A stretch of 64,000 bases of DNA from Phallusia mammillata (taxonomy: Eukaryota; Chordata; Ascidiacea; Phlebobranchia; Ascidiidae): positions 12,545 through 76,544 of the forward strand of contig QLIY01000014.1 of NCBI GenBank assembly GCA_003260075.1. The letters run 5' to 3'. The notes below the pieces were generated by a model. It was not told the origin of the DNA, searched no databases, and saw nothing but the letters and a program-made list of their open reading frames with translations. Below are positions 12,855-26,838 of the stretch, one piece after another. Each line of letters opens with the position of its first letter. Position 1 is the first letter of the stretch. The position numbers were made by a program, and so were the translations under genes.

Positions 12855-13768
12855 CCTGAATTGTGTATTTGATCGGCACTTTAAATCGCAGAACTTGTCA
12901 ACTAACGACGGCGCTGAGCCTTTTCTGCGCTTCGTCACCTTTTTCGCAGCCGTGTTGAAGCCACGCGACTCCCTTTTGTGTCGCAGACAGTTGAATTGAC
13001 ACCGGGGCGAGAGGTGGATTCAATTTACGCGATAAAATCTCGCGTTTCGGTTTTAGTTGTCTCGCTGACGGAGAGAAAGGTTTTTCAGGCAGCGTGTAGT
13101 TTTCCACTGTATACCGATCGTGAAAAAGCTTGTGTTTTGAAGTGATGCTGCAATTTGCAGATTTTAAAAGCTTGTTTTAGGCATGTCTAACTGTAAGTTA
13201 ATGTTATGTAACTTACATATACATTATTGGATGTGTTTGAGAGGCGTTTTTAAGTTGTTTAAGCGAAGTTTTTCTGAAGTATTGGATGTGTTTGAGAGGC
13301 GTTTTTAAGTTGTTTAAGCGAAGTTTTGGGGGGGGGGGGAGTTAGCGACAACAGAAGCCTGTCGTTGTAATCCCTTTATGCGCGCAAATGGAAACAATAA
13401 ACCTCGCAAGCGTCTTAAAGAGGCAGCAACGTGTTTTGAGAAAAAAATATTTTGAGGTCTTTCTTTTGTGTTTTACATGCAGTTTGTTGAATGTTTTTTA
13501 TGTTATTACTTTTTTATTGCCAACTTGCTATTTTTTGTGCAATTTTAAATTGCGGGCATGTATTGCATTAGTTTAAAGATACAGCACAATTCCCCAATGC
13601 AACACAATGCATTTTTCTCTAGGTAACTTTAGGAATGACCCTTTAGGTGCAATGGCCTACTGCTGACATAAAACTACTGCTTGAAGGAAGTTATACCCTT
13701 GTATTGGAGGAAACTTGTCGGTCATTCAAAGTGCAATTTCTTCTGTGAAGAAAATAAAAGCATTCAGG

Positions 13769-14680
13769 ATGAAAATGACCTGCGAAAAGAGCAGTATCTG
13801 GAATAGATTGGCCTCTTTGCGAAAAGCAATTGTTTTGATGGTGGTCATTTGTATTTTACATTCATTGACAACCACTCAAGCATCAAGACATAAAGGACCA
13901 TCGCACCACCATGTAAAAACACCAAAACCAACTATTTATCTCAATGAGTTTGCTGTTGATGTCCCTGGTGGGATAATGGTTGCAAATGCAGTTGCAAAAA
14001 GATATGGTTTTATTAACACAGGACCAGTAAGTACCAATTAGATTTTTTTTCAAGCTTTTTTTATCACTTCTTGCTTCACATGATTTTCCTTTCGTGCAAC
14101 AAAAATTGCTGTCTTTTCCTGAAAATTGTTTCTTGTATACAATGTGTATTCAAACCTAAATTTTGCACTACAACTTTGTACTATAATAATACAAAAAATA
14201 AAGAATTCCTGAAATTGACAATTTGATCAATGTTTTAATTTTCCCTGTAGGTAGAAGAATTGGAAGATTGGTACATATTTACCAACAGGCGTCTTCGTAA
14301 AAGATCTGTGGAATTTGGCAACAGACAAAACTACAACATAAAACTTTTAATGGGAGCCAAAGAGGTTGGTAGTCGATTATCAACCCAACTAAAATCAACA
14401 ACTTACATCTTGCAATTTTGTAGGTCTTGTATGGGGGGGGGGGCCGTAAGCGATCTGTGGAATTTGGCAACAGACAAAACTACAACATAAAACTTTTGAA
14501 GGGAGCCAAAGAGGTTGGTAGTCGATTATCAACTCAACTAAAATCAACAACTTACATCTTGCAATTTTGTAGGTCTTGTATGTGGAAAGGCTGCAGAAGC
14601 TTTACAGAGTAAAACGAGATGCTGTGCCAATACCGAATCGCTCCCCCAATGACCCTTCTTGGAATGATATGTGGTATATG
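13769..14680 (+). CDS. Convertase signal peptide and prodomain exons
   Basis: Exons 13769-14026, 14251-14364 and 14573-14680. After the hydrophobic core comes the prodomain with [19 protein letters not shown], matching the furin prodomain. Two basic cleavage sites are visible: RRLRKR before Ser in the second exon (the internal, second cut) and YRVKR before Asp in the third (the primary autocatalytic site). A truncated second copy of exon two lies at about 14443-14513, after a G run. Confidence 0.9.
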
Positions 14681-17097
14681 GTAAATAATCTGTGTTTCAC
14701 TCTTTTCCACATTTAAAATCACTTTTTGGGGGATGAAATCATTATTCAACTCTGAAAAAAATGATTTTAAGATGAACATCAATTTATTACTGGGATCAGC
14801 CCCGAAGCACTCATGCAGCTAGATTTTTCTAGCCTACGCCTTGTAATATGAAAACTTTTGGGGGACTGGTTGATTCTGCATCACACTGTTAATGGGCCTG
14901 GCGTTTTGTGATGGTTTAAAAACGATGTAATTAAAGGAACATTTATAATCAGTTTCATTACAGCATTGTGGAGAAGGGAACAGTTCAGTTTGCCCATGCA
15001 GCATGCGAGTCCTGGATGCATGGAGAGCTGGATATACTGGGAAGGGAGTCGTTACCACAATACTTGACGATGGGATTGAAAAAAATCACCCTGATCTCGT
15101 GCCAAACTATGTAAGTTTATGAAATCTTTCCCGTATCAAAGTAGTTTGTATATCAAACATCACATGTACATGGTTATATGCGGTGGTGGGATTCAGCCGG
15201 TTCACACTGGTTCTGTAGAACCATCTCACAAAATTTTATGAGATCAGTGAACCGGTTAGCATTACTGGTTACTGTCAATAGACTTTTTGAAACAGAACCA
15301 GCTGAAAAAAATGACTTTTGTGACAGCTGATAAAAAATTTGAATCCCATCACTGGCTATGTTTGTTATAGGATCCTTTAGCTTCGAGGGACATAAATGAT
15401 GGAGATAATGATCCAACGCCGCGTTATGATCCACTCAATGAAAACAAACATGGAACAAGATGTGCTGGAGTAGTTGCTGCAGTGCAGGACAACTATATAT
15501 GCAGCGTGGGAATAGCATATGGTTCCAAAATTGGTGGTAAGTAAAAATAACAAAGATTTAAAGTTTTTGAAGGAAAACGAATTTATATTTAACTTGAAGA
15601 AATTTGTTTTCAACACATGGTCTTTCACAGACAGACCTTTAAAACAGTTTAAAACTATGCACTTTCAGCTTGCAGTATTTTATTTATATTTTTCAATATC
15701 GATAATGTTCTTTACTCAAAAACAACGATAACCTTTTTATATTGCGGTATTTCGTTTGCCAATCAAAACAACCCAACTAAACACCATGTACAAACAAACC
15801 ATATAGCATTGAAAATAAGAAATACCACTGTTGGCACGCAGGACTTGTTTGTGTTCAAATATTAGCCGTCTTCGACCTTTTTCCAGGTCATTGGACCTCG
15901 GCCTGTCCTGTTGAACAATGTGTTTACTTGAAATTGGCTACAACGAATTCCACTAGTCGTTGTTTTTGAAATCGTATATTATTGAGGTTGACCAGCACCT
16001 GACTGCCATACTTCGTTTTACACCTTGCTACAACATTACGGGGGGGGGGGGCTACAACGAATTCCACTAGTCGTTGTTGTGTTTGAAATCGTATATTATT
16101 GAGGTTGGCCAGCACCTGACTGCCATACTTCGTTTTACACCTTGCTACAACATTACTTTACTGCTTAAATATCGTTTTTACGCGTCTACCGCACCTTTTT
16201 ATCAATCTTTTACGCGACTCAAGTGGATATAAACAGGTGTAACTGATGTAGCCTTCAAATCACTGCTTGGGCATTTACCGAAACGTTTAATTAAGCATGT
16301 CGCTTTTTACGTCTATTTGGTTTGGTAATTTCGTCATTAAAAAAACTTTAGGAAAAATACGTGCATCGCATCGCAAAATTTTTGTAAATAGCTTTAACGT
16401 TAATTTGTTTTACCTTAAACGCAGGTGTTCGAATGTTGGATGGTGAAGTAACGGACAGGGTGGAAGCCAGGTCGTTGAACTTTGCTCTAGATCACATCGA
16501 TATATACAGCGCATCGTGGGGTCCGGACGACGATGGGACCACGGTTGAAGGTTTGAAATAAAGTCTTGATTTTCTTAAGTTGCCAGCGCTAAGTTAATAA
16601 GAATCAGGGATATATAAAAACGCTGAGAAACCAAGACATAAAGTTGTGATTTTTACAAGTGAGTTAATATGAACATAAACTTATAGCTTGGATCAGCCCT
16701 GAAGCGTCTATGGATGCAGACCAGCGATCACGGTACTAGATTTTTCTAGCCTACGCCTTGCCGTATGGTGATGAATGCTTGTTGACCGGCTGGTTCGCAT
16801 AACGCCTTCAATGGGCCTGGCGTACTGTGATTTTACAATTGAGGGAAATATATATATTTTGTTGACTAATTTTAAGCAATATTTTTCACCACGCAACATA
16901 AAATGAATCAGTAAGGTAAATTGGTGAAATAAATCGTAACAATTCCATCGCTTTATAGAGCAGTCTTTACTTATGATAACTAATTTGCGATCCCTATTTT
17001 GCAATGTAACGTTATATTCACTTTTTTTTCCTTTTTTTATCTTGCACTGTACAGTGTTATTTACCCTGATGAAGGCGACCGGTATAGGACGTCGAAA

Positions 17098-17187
<90 letters not shown>

Positions 17188-20100
17188 TTATTCACAAAGT
17201 TAATCACAATATGCACTTACCAAAGTTGTGTCTCAACGCCGCCTAATCTGTCTCCAGTTTAACACCAAAGACCCTAATTAACGTCTCAATGTCTCGTGTA
17301 GGACCCGGACTTCTAGCAAAGGCGGCATTTAAGAACGGCGCTCGGCGGGGACGTAGAGGCAGGGGCGCCGTCTATATTTGGGGGGGGGGGGGATGAGTTA
17401 ATATGAACATAAACTTATAACTTGGATCAGCCCTGAAGCGTCAATGGATGCAGACCAGCGATCACGGCACTCGATTTTTCCTACACCTTGCCGTATGGTG
17501 GTGAATGCTTGTTGTCCGGCTGGTTCGCATAACGCCTTCAATGGGCCTGGCGTACTGTGATTTGGGGGGGGGGGTCAGTAAGGTAGATTGGTGAAATAGA
17601 TCGTAACAATGTATCTCTCTATAGCAGCCTATACTTACGATCACTAATTTGCGATCCCTATTTTGCAATGTAACGTTAAATTTACCTTTTTCCTTTTTTA
17701 TCTTGCACTGTACAGTGTTATTTACCCTGATGAAGGCGACCTGTATAGGACGTCGAAACGTCGGAATAAAAATACTATTGCCAGAAGAGCTCTATAAACT
17801 TGATATTATGCCTGGCAGCAATAGCCTATATGTTTTATTCACAAAGTTAATCACAATATGCACTTACCAAAGTTGTGTCTCAACGCCGCCTAATCTGTCT
17901 CCAGTTTAACACCAAAGACCCTAATTAACGTCTCAATGTCTCGTGTAGGACCCGGACTTCTAGCAAAGGCGGCATTTAAGAACGGCGCTCGGCGGGGACG
18001 TAGAGGCAGGGGCGCCGTCTATATTTGGGCATCCGGTAACGGCGGCCACAATAAGGACAGTTGCTCATGCGACGGTTACATCAACAGCATATACACCATA
18101 GGAATAAGCAGGTAAGCTTTTTATTCCGCGTCTGAGTTGTAATTCGGACCGGGTGAAGGCTTCAGTTTGAAAAAGAGGGCTCGATTCGGACCGGACATAA
18201 AAATCGGCATAATTTAAGTCAAAAACACTGATCAAGCGTTTCGTCCACCAGGTTGCATATTTAACAAATTTGTCGTTCAACTGGTGTGATGCTAAACAAA
18301 ATGCTAATTTTTTTAGGAACTTGTATTTTTGCTATCATTTTTTTCGCATGTGTTTTTAATTGGATTTTTGACCGGGTTTTCGTCTCCAATTTCAGGCCCG
18401 CTTACAGCGCTCTGTGGAACATAACTGTTATGCAATATGTGAGCTGTTAAAAAAAGTTTATTTTTTTAAATATCCCGAAATAGTTTAGTCAAATTAAAAA
18501 TGTTTTATAAATAGTAATAATGTAAAAATATCTGAAACCTTATTTAAAATTGTAAACAATGTGCTTGTTTTTTTTCTTATTTTCGTCGCATTTATTGCAA
18601 TTGACCAATTATCTGAACTTAATGTGACCTTTTGGACCCGTCTTTAGACTCTAGTCTGTCTTTTGTGGTCAACTTTCGCTATGTATGGAATGTTATCACA
18701 CGATAATGAGATGTTTCTCGAATTTTTCGCGTCGAATTAACGGTTTTCCGTCGCACGTGAACAAGTAAAATCCATTACAACCTGGCGTTGTCCTGGAAAC
18801 CCACTAAGCGATAGAAATCTTAAATACCTCTCTTTCTCTATTTTTTNAAGCCACGCAACGGAATTATTCTGCGACGCCCATGGAAAATTTAAACGACGCA
18901 CCAGGGCGTCGCGACGCACAGTTTGAGAACCACTGGGTTAGGACCTGCCGCTGGTTGTTAAACAAAAACAAAACGCAAACTTGGTTTGGATAGAAAAAAA
19001 TATGACTTCAATCCTACCGCACACCGCTAACTATAAGGCCAAATATTATTAACTTCCACAGTTTGAGAACTACTGGCCTATAGGAGGTGAATAACAAAAT
19101 ATTGACAAAATCGTTTCGACGCAAATAAATCATGAATCATTTAGGCTTAATGCAAAAGTAAACTAATTCAAATCGCAATGACAAACTCCTAATAACTGTC
19201 AATTGTTTGGTCTAATATCGTGCCATACTTTGTCTCAAAGGAATTTGGAAGTTAGTTTTTGTGATACGTTTCGTCTGCTTTTTAATATTTTTCCGTGTTA
19301 AGTATAATGAACTCATAGCGTTAAATCACTTAACGGCGTATTCTTTACATACTAGAGTTGACCCCAACCTTAAGGTTCAAGCTCGGTGGGTTTCGAAATA
19401 TAGTGTCGGTTGTTTCTGGTATGTTTTCTAAAACATTCCACATCACTTTGCAGAGTCTGGTGTAACGGGTTAATAGTTGAAAAAAAAATCGCAAAAATGC
19501 CTCTAATTTGCTGTCAGTCATGCTTTGTCTAACACTGGTCGCGTGCCTGTGCCCTTTCAACAAGCCAAAGTCGGCGGTAAACTTGCGTCAATGCAGTATT
19601 TGTTTCACATTTAAACTACTACGGTCACATTTTTGAGTTTTTTCAGCAAACCAGTCGCATTGCCGCGTGCCTGAGGACTTAGACAACTTGTTTTTCGGTT
19701 CACGGAGCGTGTTTTGCGATTTTCAAGTACTTGGCGTAGTCACAACACGCTTAAGGTGTTTTGTTTCAAGTGTCTAGCTACCTGATGCGCTCAAACACGC
19801 GTCAGATTTTCAAATTACGTTTGCGGCGTTGTTGAGAGAATTACGCGAATTTTTCGTGTTCAAATCCGCTTTGAGTTGTTGTAACAAGGATTTTCAAGGT
19901 TTTGGATGAACAGTTGTTGTGACATAAGGAATTTTGCGTGTTTACGAATTATTCCCCGTGCGAGCTTTATGCAATCAACCGCAACGGTATTTTTTCAACA
20001 AACACCAAACATAGTGATAAGCCTTCAATATTATTGGTTTCCAAAGGCACAAAAATAACGTTATTAAGGGTCTGTGGTAAAAATATTTTCTGTGTTACTC

Positions 20101-21759
20101 CAATAAATTCAATTTTCAGGTTATATTTGTGCATAGCTGGTTTGCAAACCTTACAAAAGCATGGTGGTTGTTAAAAACAGCGAGATACTCGAATAATAAC
20201 AATTACTGGACGCCGGAATGTAAACAGCGCATGAATTGAAATTTCTTGGAATTCACGTGCACATGTAGACCCGCAATAATCCAATTTAAGACCTGACTTG
20301 CATAAAATAACACCCATACCTAAAGCATTACACAAGTCATGCGGTACACAACGCGTTTTTCGAACTTCAATATTTTAAGTGTGATTGGCGTGCAGGCACA
20401 AATACAGCATGGATAGCAAATCCGCAGTTATTATGCAACATAACTATGTTGCGACAACCTTACAATTTATGTGAATCACACATTTTTGTGTCCCCCCCCC
20501 CAGCATTACACAAGTCATGCGGTACACAACGCGTTTTTCGAACTTCAATGCTTTAAGTGTGATTGGCGTGCAGGCACAAATACAGCATGGATAGCAAATG
20601 CGCTGTTATTATGCAACCCAGCTATGTTGCGACAACCTTACAATTTATGTGAATCATACATTTTTGTGGTCAATGTAATTTAATGTATTTTTCATCCTGT
20701 TACACTTCAGACCACGAAAGGTTACGACTTACGAGTGTGGGTTCGAATCCCACCGCATGTTCGTTTTTTTGCCGTATTTAAAAAGACTCTTAATCGCAAC
20801 GAGTTGGTGATTCTATAAGCTTAAAGTACGGACTTATTGCTACGATTTTTAATTTCCACTACAAATTAGATTTAGTTTTTTGCTCTGGACTAGTATCAAT
20901 TATGGCGTAACAAACCCGAGAATTCGTAACCTGAGTGTGATGATATAAACGAGTATTTGCTATTCCAGCAGTTTTTATTATACATAAGCGACGTTTTGAC
21001 ATCGTATACAAGACGCCTGCATCAAGACAATGGCATGTCTTAAAACAAGTTCTTATACAGCGACAAAAACATTAAAACACAAAAAATAATAATATTAAAT
21101 TTGTCTTTTAAGACAGGGGTGTGCGACCTCCGGCCCGCGGGCCAAATGCGGCCCTTTATTAAAGGTTGTGCGGCCCGCAGAGAGGCTTGGATTTTAAATG
21201 TACTGGCAAATGAGTCCAACTATTACATATTTTTGAGCAGATGCATGCGCCCTCTATTTTTCTGCGACCTGGCAATTTGTGACTAGAATCAAATGTGAAT
21301 TTGCTTGTAGTTAAGCATATTTGGGAAGCAACAAAGAAAAATCACCTTGTTTGACACACAGGTGCGCCCCGCGATCTAATTTTGGCAATTGTATTTGGCC
21401 CCACAGTAACAAAGGTTGCACACCCCTGTTTTAAGATATGCCATTATCCTGATGAAAGCGTCTCGCATGGGTCGTCGAAACGTCGATTATTTATAATAAA
21501 ACTTTAGGAAGAGCAATACTCGTTTGTACATTATGCCTGACAGCAATGGCTTATTAACTGAGCGTGATTGTTTGATTGACAGATCACCACAGACCTGCGC
21601 AGCACGTGCACCCACCAGCATACTGGGACTTCGGCCTCGGCGCCAATGGCTGCAGGGGTCGTGGCCTTGATGCTCCAAGCCAACACCAACCTGACTTGGC
21701 GAGATGTACAGCATATCATCGTACGGACGTCCAACTCAAGGGGGCTCCATGCGCCAGAT

Positions 21760-21831
<72 letters not shown>

Positions 21832-24800
21832 TGTGTTCGGGTTCGGGTTGCTGGACGCCGCTGCACTGACGCATGTGGCTAAATCGTGGGTTGAAGTCCC
21901 AGCGCAGAGGGAGTGTGTTAACCCACCTCAACGGCTTAACAAGTATGTGCATTTATTTGCCTAAAGCTGGGCTTGAAAAACACACCCCAATTGAATATGC
22001 CGGGTTCGGTTTTGGGTATATGTTTGTATAAAACGTCTGTGATTCGGGCCTGACTTTACGCTCAATTGTTGTGTAATTTCACTAACTTTCTTAACGAGTC
22101 AACCCACCTCAACGGCTTTACACATATATTTTCATATATTTGCCTTTAGCTCGGTTTAAATACTAAACCTCAATTGTCCTGCCCTGTGTTGAAATGGAGC
22201 AGAGTTGGACATGAGTTGTAAGCCAGTCTGGATATTTTAAAATCTATGGGTCGGGTTCGTGTATTTTTCTAAAGCTGGATTTAAATAAACTGTGTTGTGA
22301 TTCAATGTCGAAAAAAACGGTCCAAATAAACGTTAAAAGCAAAATGCTCATATTACTGATAATGGCATGACCATTTGCCGAAACGTTTGGATAGCAAATC
22401 ACGTCGCTTTTTACGTCTATTTGGGTTTTGGGCCGCTACCCCCCCCCCTTATTTGCCTAAAGCTGGGCTTGAAAAACACACCCCAATTGAATATGCTGGG
22501 TTCGGTTTTTTAGGTATATGTTTGTATAAAACGTCTGTGATTCGGGCCTGACTTTACACTTTACGCTCAATTGTTGTGTAATTTTCCTAACTTTCTTAAC
22601 GAGTCAACCCACCTCAACGGCTTTACACGTATATATTCATATATTTGCCTTTAGCTCGGTTTAAATACTAAACCTCAATTGTCCTGCCCTGTGTTGAAAT
22701 GGAGCGGAGTTGGGCAAGAGTTGTAAGTTAGGCTGGGTATTTGCAAACCTATGGGTCGGGTTCGGGCTTAAGTGTAAACATTTTTCTAAAGCTGGATTTA
22801 AATAAACTGTGTTGTGATTCAATGACGAAAATAACGGCCCAAATAAACGTTAAAAGCAAAATGCTCATATTACTGATGATGGCATCAGCATTTGCCGAAA
22901 CGTTTGGATAATAAATCATGTCGCTTTTTACGTCTATTTGGGTTTTGGGCCGCTGTTTTTTTTTATTAAACTCATGAACAGATCCATGTATAGTGTTCAA
23001 TGTTGTAATTGACGAATACATTCCTTTTTTTAACCCGTGCTTAATAACCATTTGTAGGGGGTATAGATTAGTTTTCAAACAGGCAACGTGGCTATAGGCT
23101 AAAACTTTACAATCCCCCCTCAGCATGATAAGAAATAATAAATTCTTTAAATCGTTACAGCGAGGAAATCTCGTTTCATCGATTTGTCACCGTTTCCATG
23201 GATACCCGCGCCTGTTTCCGCCAGCCCAATGAGATCGCTTACTTGGAACACGTGATCTTGCGCGTCACACTTACTCATCCGAGGCGAGGCGATCTTCAAA
23301 TTTTCCTTCAGTCGCCATCGGGAACTGTGTCGAATATTCTAGAACGCAGGTTAGAAAAATGACCCCCGTTTTACTTGACGTACAAATATTCGTACCCCCC
23401 CCCCGATTCAGCCGGTCCGCACCGGTTCTATAGAACCGTCTCACGAAATTTTGTGAGATCAGCGAACTAGTTAGCATTACTGGTTAGTGTCAATGGACTT
23501 TCTGTAACAGAACCAGCTGAAAAATATGACTTGAATCCCACCACTGTTCGTATCTATCTGCAATCCAGGGTTTTCCAACACGGCGTACACTGGGGTACAA
23601 ATGCACCTTAGCAGGGGGTACGAATTACGGTGACTTAGATTAGGTTGTGTAGACCCATTTGTTAAAAGGTAAAGAGCATACAAGTATCAAGCCAATAAAT
23701 GACAAGTAAGTCTGCATACAGTGCACACTGTTTCCCCCCCCCCCGCACCGGTTCTATAGAACCGTCTCACAAAATTTTATGAGATCAGCGAATTAGTTAG
23801 CATTACTGGTTACTGTCGATGGACTTTCTGTAACAGAACCAGCTGAAAAATATGACTTCTGTGATAGAACCGGCTAACAAAAAAAATGAATCCCACCACT
23901 GTTCGTATCTATCTGCAATCCAAGGTTCCCCAACAAGGAGTGGATGTACTCTGGTGTACAAATGCACCTTAACTGGGGGTACGAATTACGGTGACTTAAA
24001 TTAGGTTGTGTAGACCCATTTGTTAAAAGGTAAAGGTTAAGAGCATACAAGTATCAAGCCAATAAATGACCAGTAATCTGCATACAGTGCACACTGTTTG
24101 TCGTTTAAGCATGATTGTTAAATAACATTTTCTCGACTCACTCAATGTGTGAAAACTTAAAAAGCTGACGATTTAACTTCACATTTACCACAATTGTATT
24201 TACTTCTGTCAGGCATTTGAGACAAGGGAGAACAAAAAATCCAAGTTTAAAGGCTACGAACGCACAAAAGAGCTTAAAAACCACGCTTCAGTGTGTGGAC
24301 AAATGGCTACACAATAGACTTTGAAAGTTCTTTATTGAATATGAGTGAAGATTTTTCACCACCGTGATTTTTTAATCTAAATTTCCACGCTAGGGAAATG
24401 AAAATGACCAAGAAACTCGATTTGCAATAGAGCTTTTGAATATGATACGTTATACTGAATATCGTTATTGCGTCATTTTGTTTATTCTTAACTGATTCGA
24501 ATTACTTAAACATAATTTAAGCACCAACGTAAAACCTTGAGTCGTTCTATAATATTTTATTACAAATAAACCTTGATTATGACGTCACAGGGACTTTGAC
24601 CGCTCCAAGATCGGTTTCCGTGAATGGGAGTTTATGACGACACATCACTGGGGGGAAAACCCGATGGGAGTCTGGGAACTCGAGATCAGAGATCACCCGA
24701 AGAGTCTGAGACATCGAGACGCATCTCGTCGTGGGATGCTGCAACAGTGGCAACTCATCTTCTTCGGGACGAAAACTCATCCTCAGCCCGATTTCAACTA

Positions 24801-26744
24801 CAGTAACTGTGAAGGTATAATGATTTCTCACTTGCTCCCTGGCTGTTTAGTGCGAAAAACGAAAATATAAAATCCCTTGATTGACCGTATAGCGCGTTTC
24901 CAATTACTGGGAGTTAACTGAAGGTTTGATAATTTTGCACTTGCCAGTCATACTCCCCCGGCTATTTAGTGCGAAAACGAAAAAAACGAAAGCCCAAAAT
25001 TTGACTCTATGACGCTTTCCTAATTATTGGGATCAGTCCTGAAGCGTTATTCAGTTATCACGACATACTCATTTATAAACAGTACGCAATGCCCATTGAA
25101 GGCGTATTACCGAATCAAATCTGTCTAAACATTCTCATATGGCAAGGTATATGGTAAGAAAAATCGTGTTTGTGATGGATTCGAACCCACGACAGGAGCC
25201 CTTTTGGGACTCTACCAACTGAGCTACGCAGGTTCAGTGGTGAGCCCGTCGAAAGTTGTTGCCTGCCTTGTATGCCTCACATGTCAGCTTCGTAGCAGGG
25301 GATCGCCAGATTGACCATTTTAGCTAATGAAGGGGTCGGCAACCTTTTTTGCACTGCGGACCGGTTTTGAACCTGAAATTTAATCCGGGGCGCACGGGCA
25401 AAATAATTGAAAGCATTTAAACTTGAAAAAGTATACGACACTTGTCACGAGCTCCTCGCTAACCGACACTGGGCCGTGGCCCGGCGGTTGCCGACCACTG
25501 ATATAAGGTGCCCAATAAATTTACAACTGGGATCAGCCGTTCATGCAGACCAGCGATCACTGCATGATCATGTATAATATAACTATTCTAGTTACTCAAT
25601 AATCAATAATAAAGACAAGTTTTTGTTTGCAGCCTTTCCGCAGGATCATTGCCATCCGGAATGCGACGGGTGTTGTGGCGCCACCTCGCGGGATTGTACC
25701 CGTTGTCGTCACGTGAGGACCGTACACGGTGAATGTATTGCTTCATGTGCAACCAGGCAGTACATCGAACCGTCCAACAATATGTGCAAGGTAACTGCGT
25801 TGCAAATAAGTGCTAAGTCTTGTAAGCTTTGCCCAAACTTTGTTTTATTCCTTTTTTTGGTGAAATACACTCTTAACCCACTAACGCAGGGTTCGGCAAC
25901 TTTTTAACACCACATGCCCCCCCCCCCCTGTGCAAGGTAACTGCGTTGCAAATAAGTGCTAAGTCTTGTAAGCTTTTCCCAAACTTTGTTTTATTCCCTG
26001 GGGGTGAATTTCTCCCTTGACCTACCAACACAAGGGCACTTTTTAACACCACATGCTAGTTTACTTGTTATGTCAAAATGATAATTACATACCGCAGTGG
26101 TTTTCAACATTTATGGACGAATTCCTCACATAACAATTCAAAACCTTTTCATTCCTTCCCAATAAACTACATAGTAGATGCCAAACCTTACAAAGATCAT
26201 TTAAAATTGAGTCTTTTATCAACTTTACAGGTTATATTCCCAGAACTGAAGTGTCTATTTACAAATCACATGTAAAAATTGAAGTAAATTCCTCCCCTCA
26301 AGTTTTAAATTCCTTCTTTGTTTGTGTATGTTTAATGTCTAATAATCACTTGCATATCAATTCTATTTGAATGAGAATTTTCCGTTTGCTTATGTACGTT
26401 TATGTTTAATAATCAGCATTTAATTTTTTTATTCTATTTGAATAAGGTACAATACAAGTTAGCGCCATTGACTTTCAAACCAGTGACAACCCAATCATAA
26501 ATATTAATTCATACAACGGATTATTTCTTCGCAGCACTGTTGGAGAAGCTGTTTGACTTGCAATGACGGCAGTCCACATAATTGCACATCTTGCCATCCA
26601 GGATATGCAATCGTAAACGGAGCTTGTGTAAAAACATGCAGCCCTGGGTATTTCCTTGAGGCATGTAAGTATAAAAGTAGTTTGTAATCATTGCATAGTA
26701 AGCTACGTTCAGTGGTGGGATTCAGACGGTTCGCACCTGTTCTA

Positions 26745-26838
<94 letters not shown>

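Larger units (their letters stand above)
10730..13768. other. Intergenic region between PRPF19 and the convertase gene
   Basis: No convincing gene. It holds three falsely duplicated blocks around G runs: 10920-10978 with 10991-11046, 11590-11680 with 11881-11968, and 13220-13327. It also holds a pogo-like remnant, a MITE at 12408-12586 and a possible hAT transposase scrap. The last few hundred bases should contain the convertase promoter and 5' UTR, but no TATA box or initiator could be fixed. Confidence 0.6.

Noticed and set aside
18390..18440. Possible missing convertase exon after TTTCCAATTTCAG
   Set aside because: Translation gives stops and no match to the expected YSEAC region in any frame.
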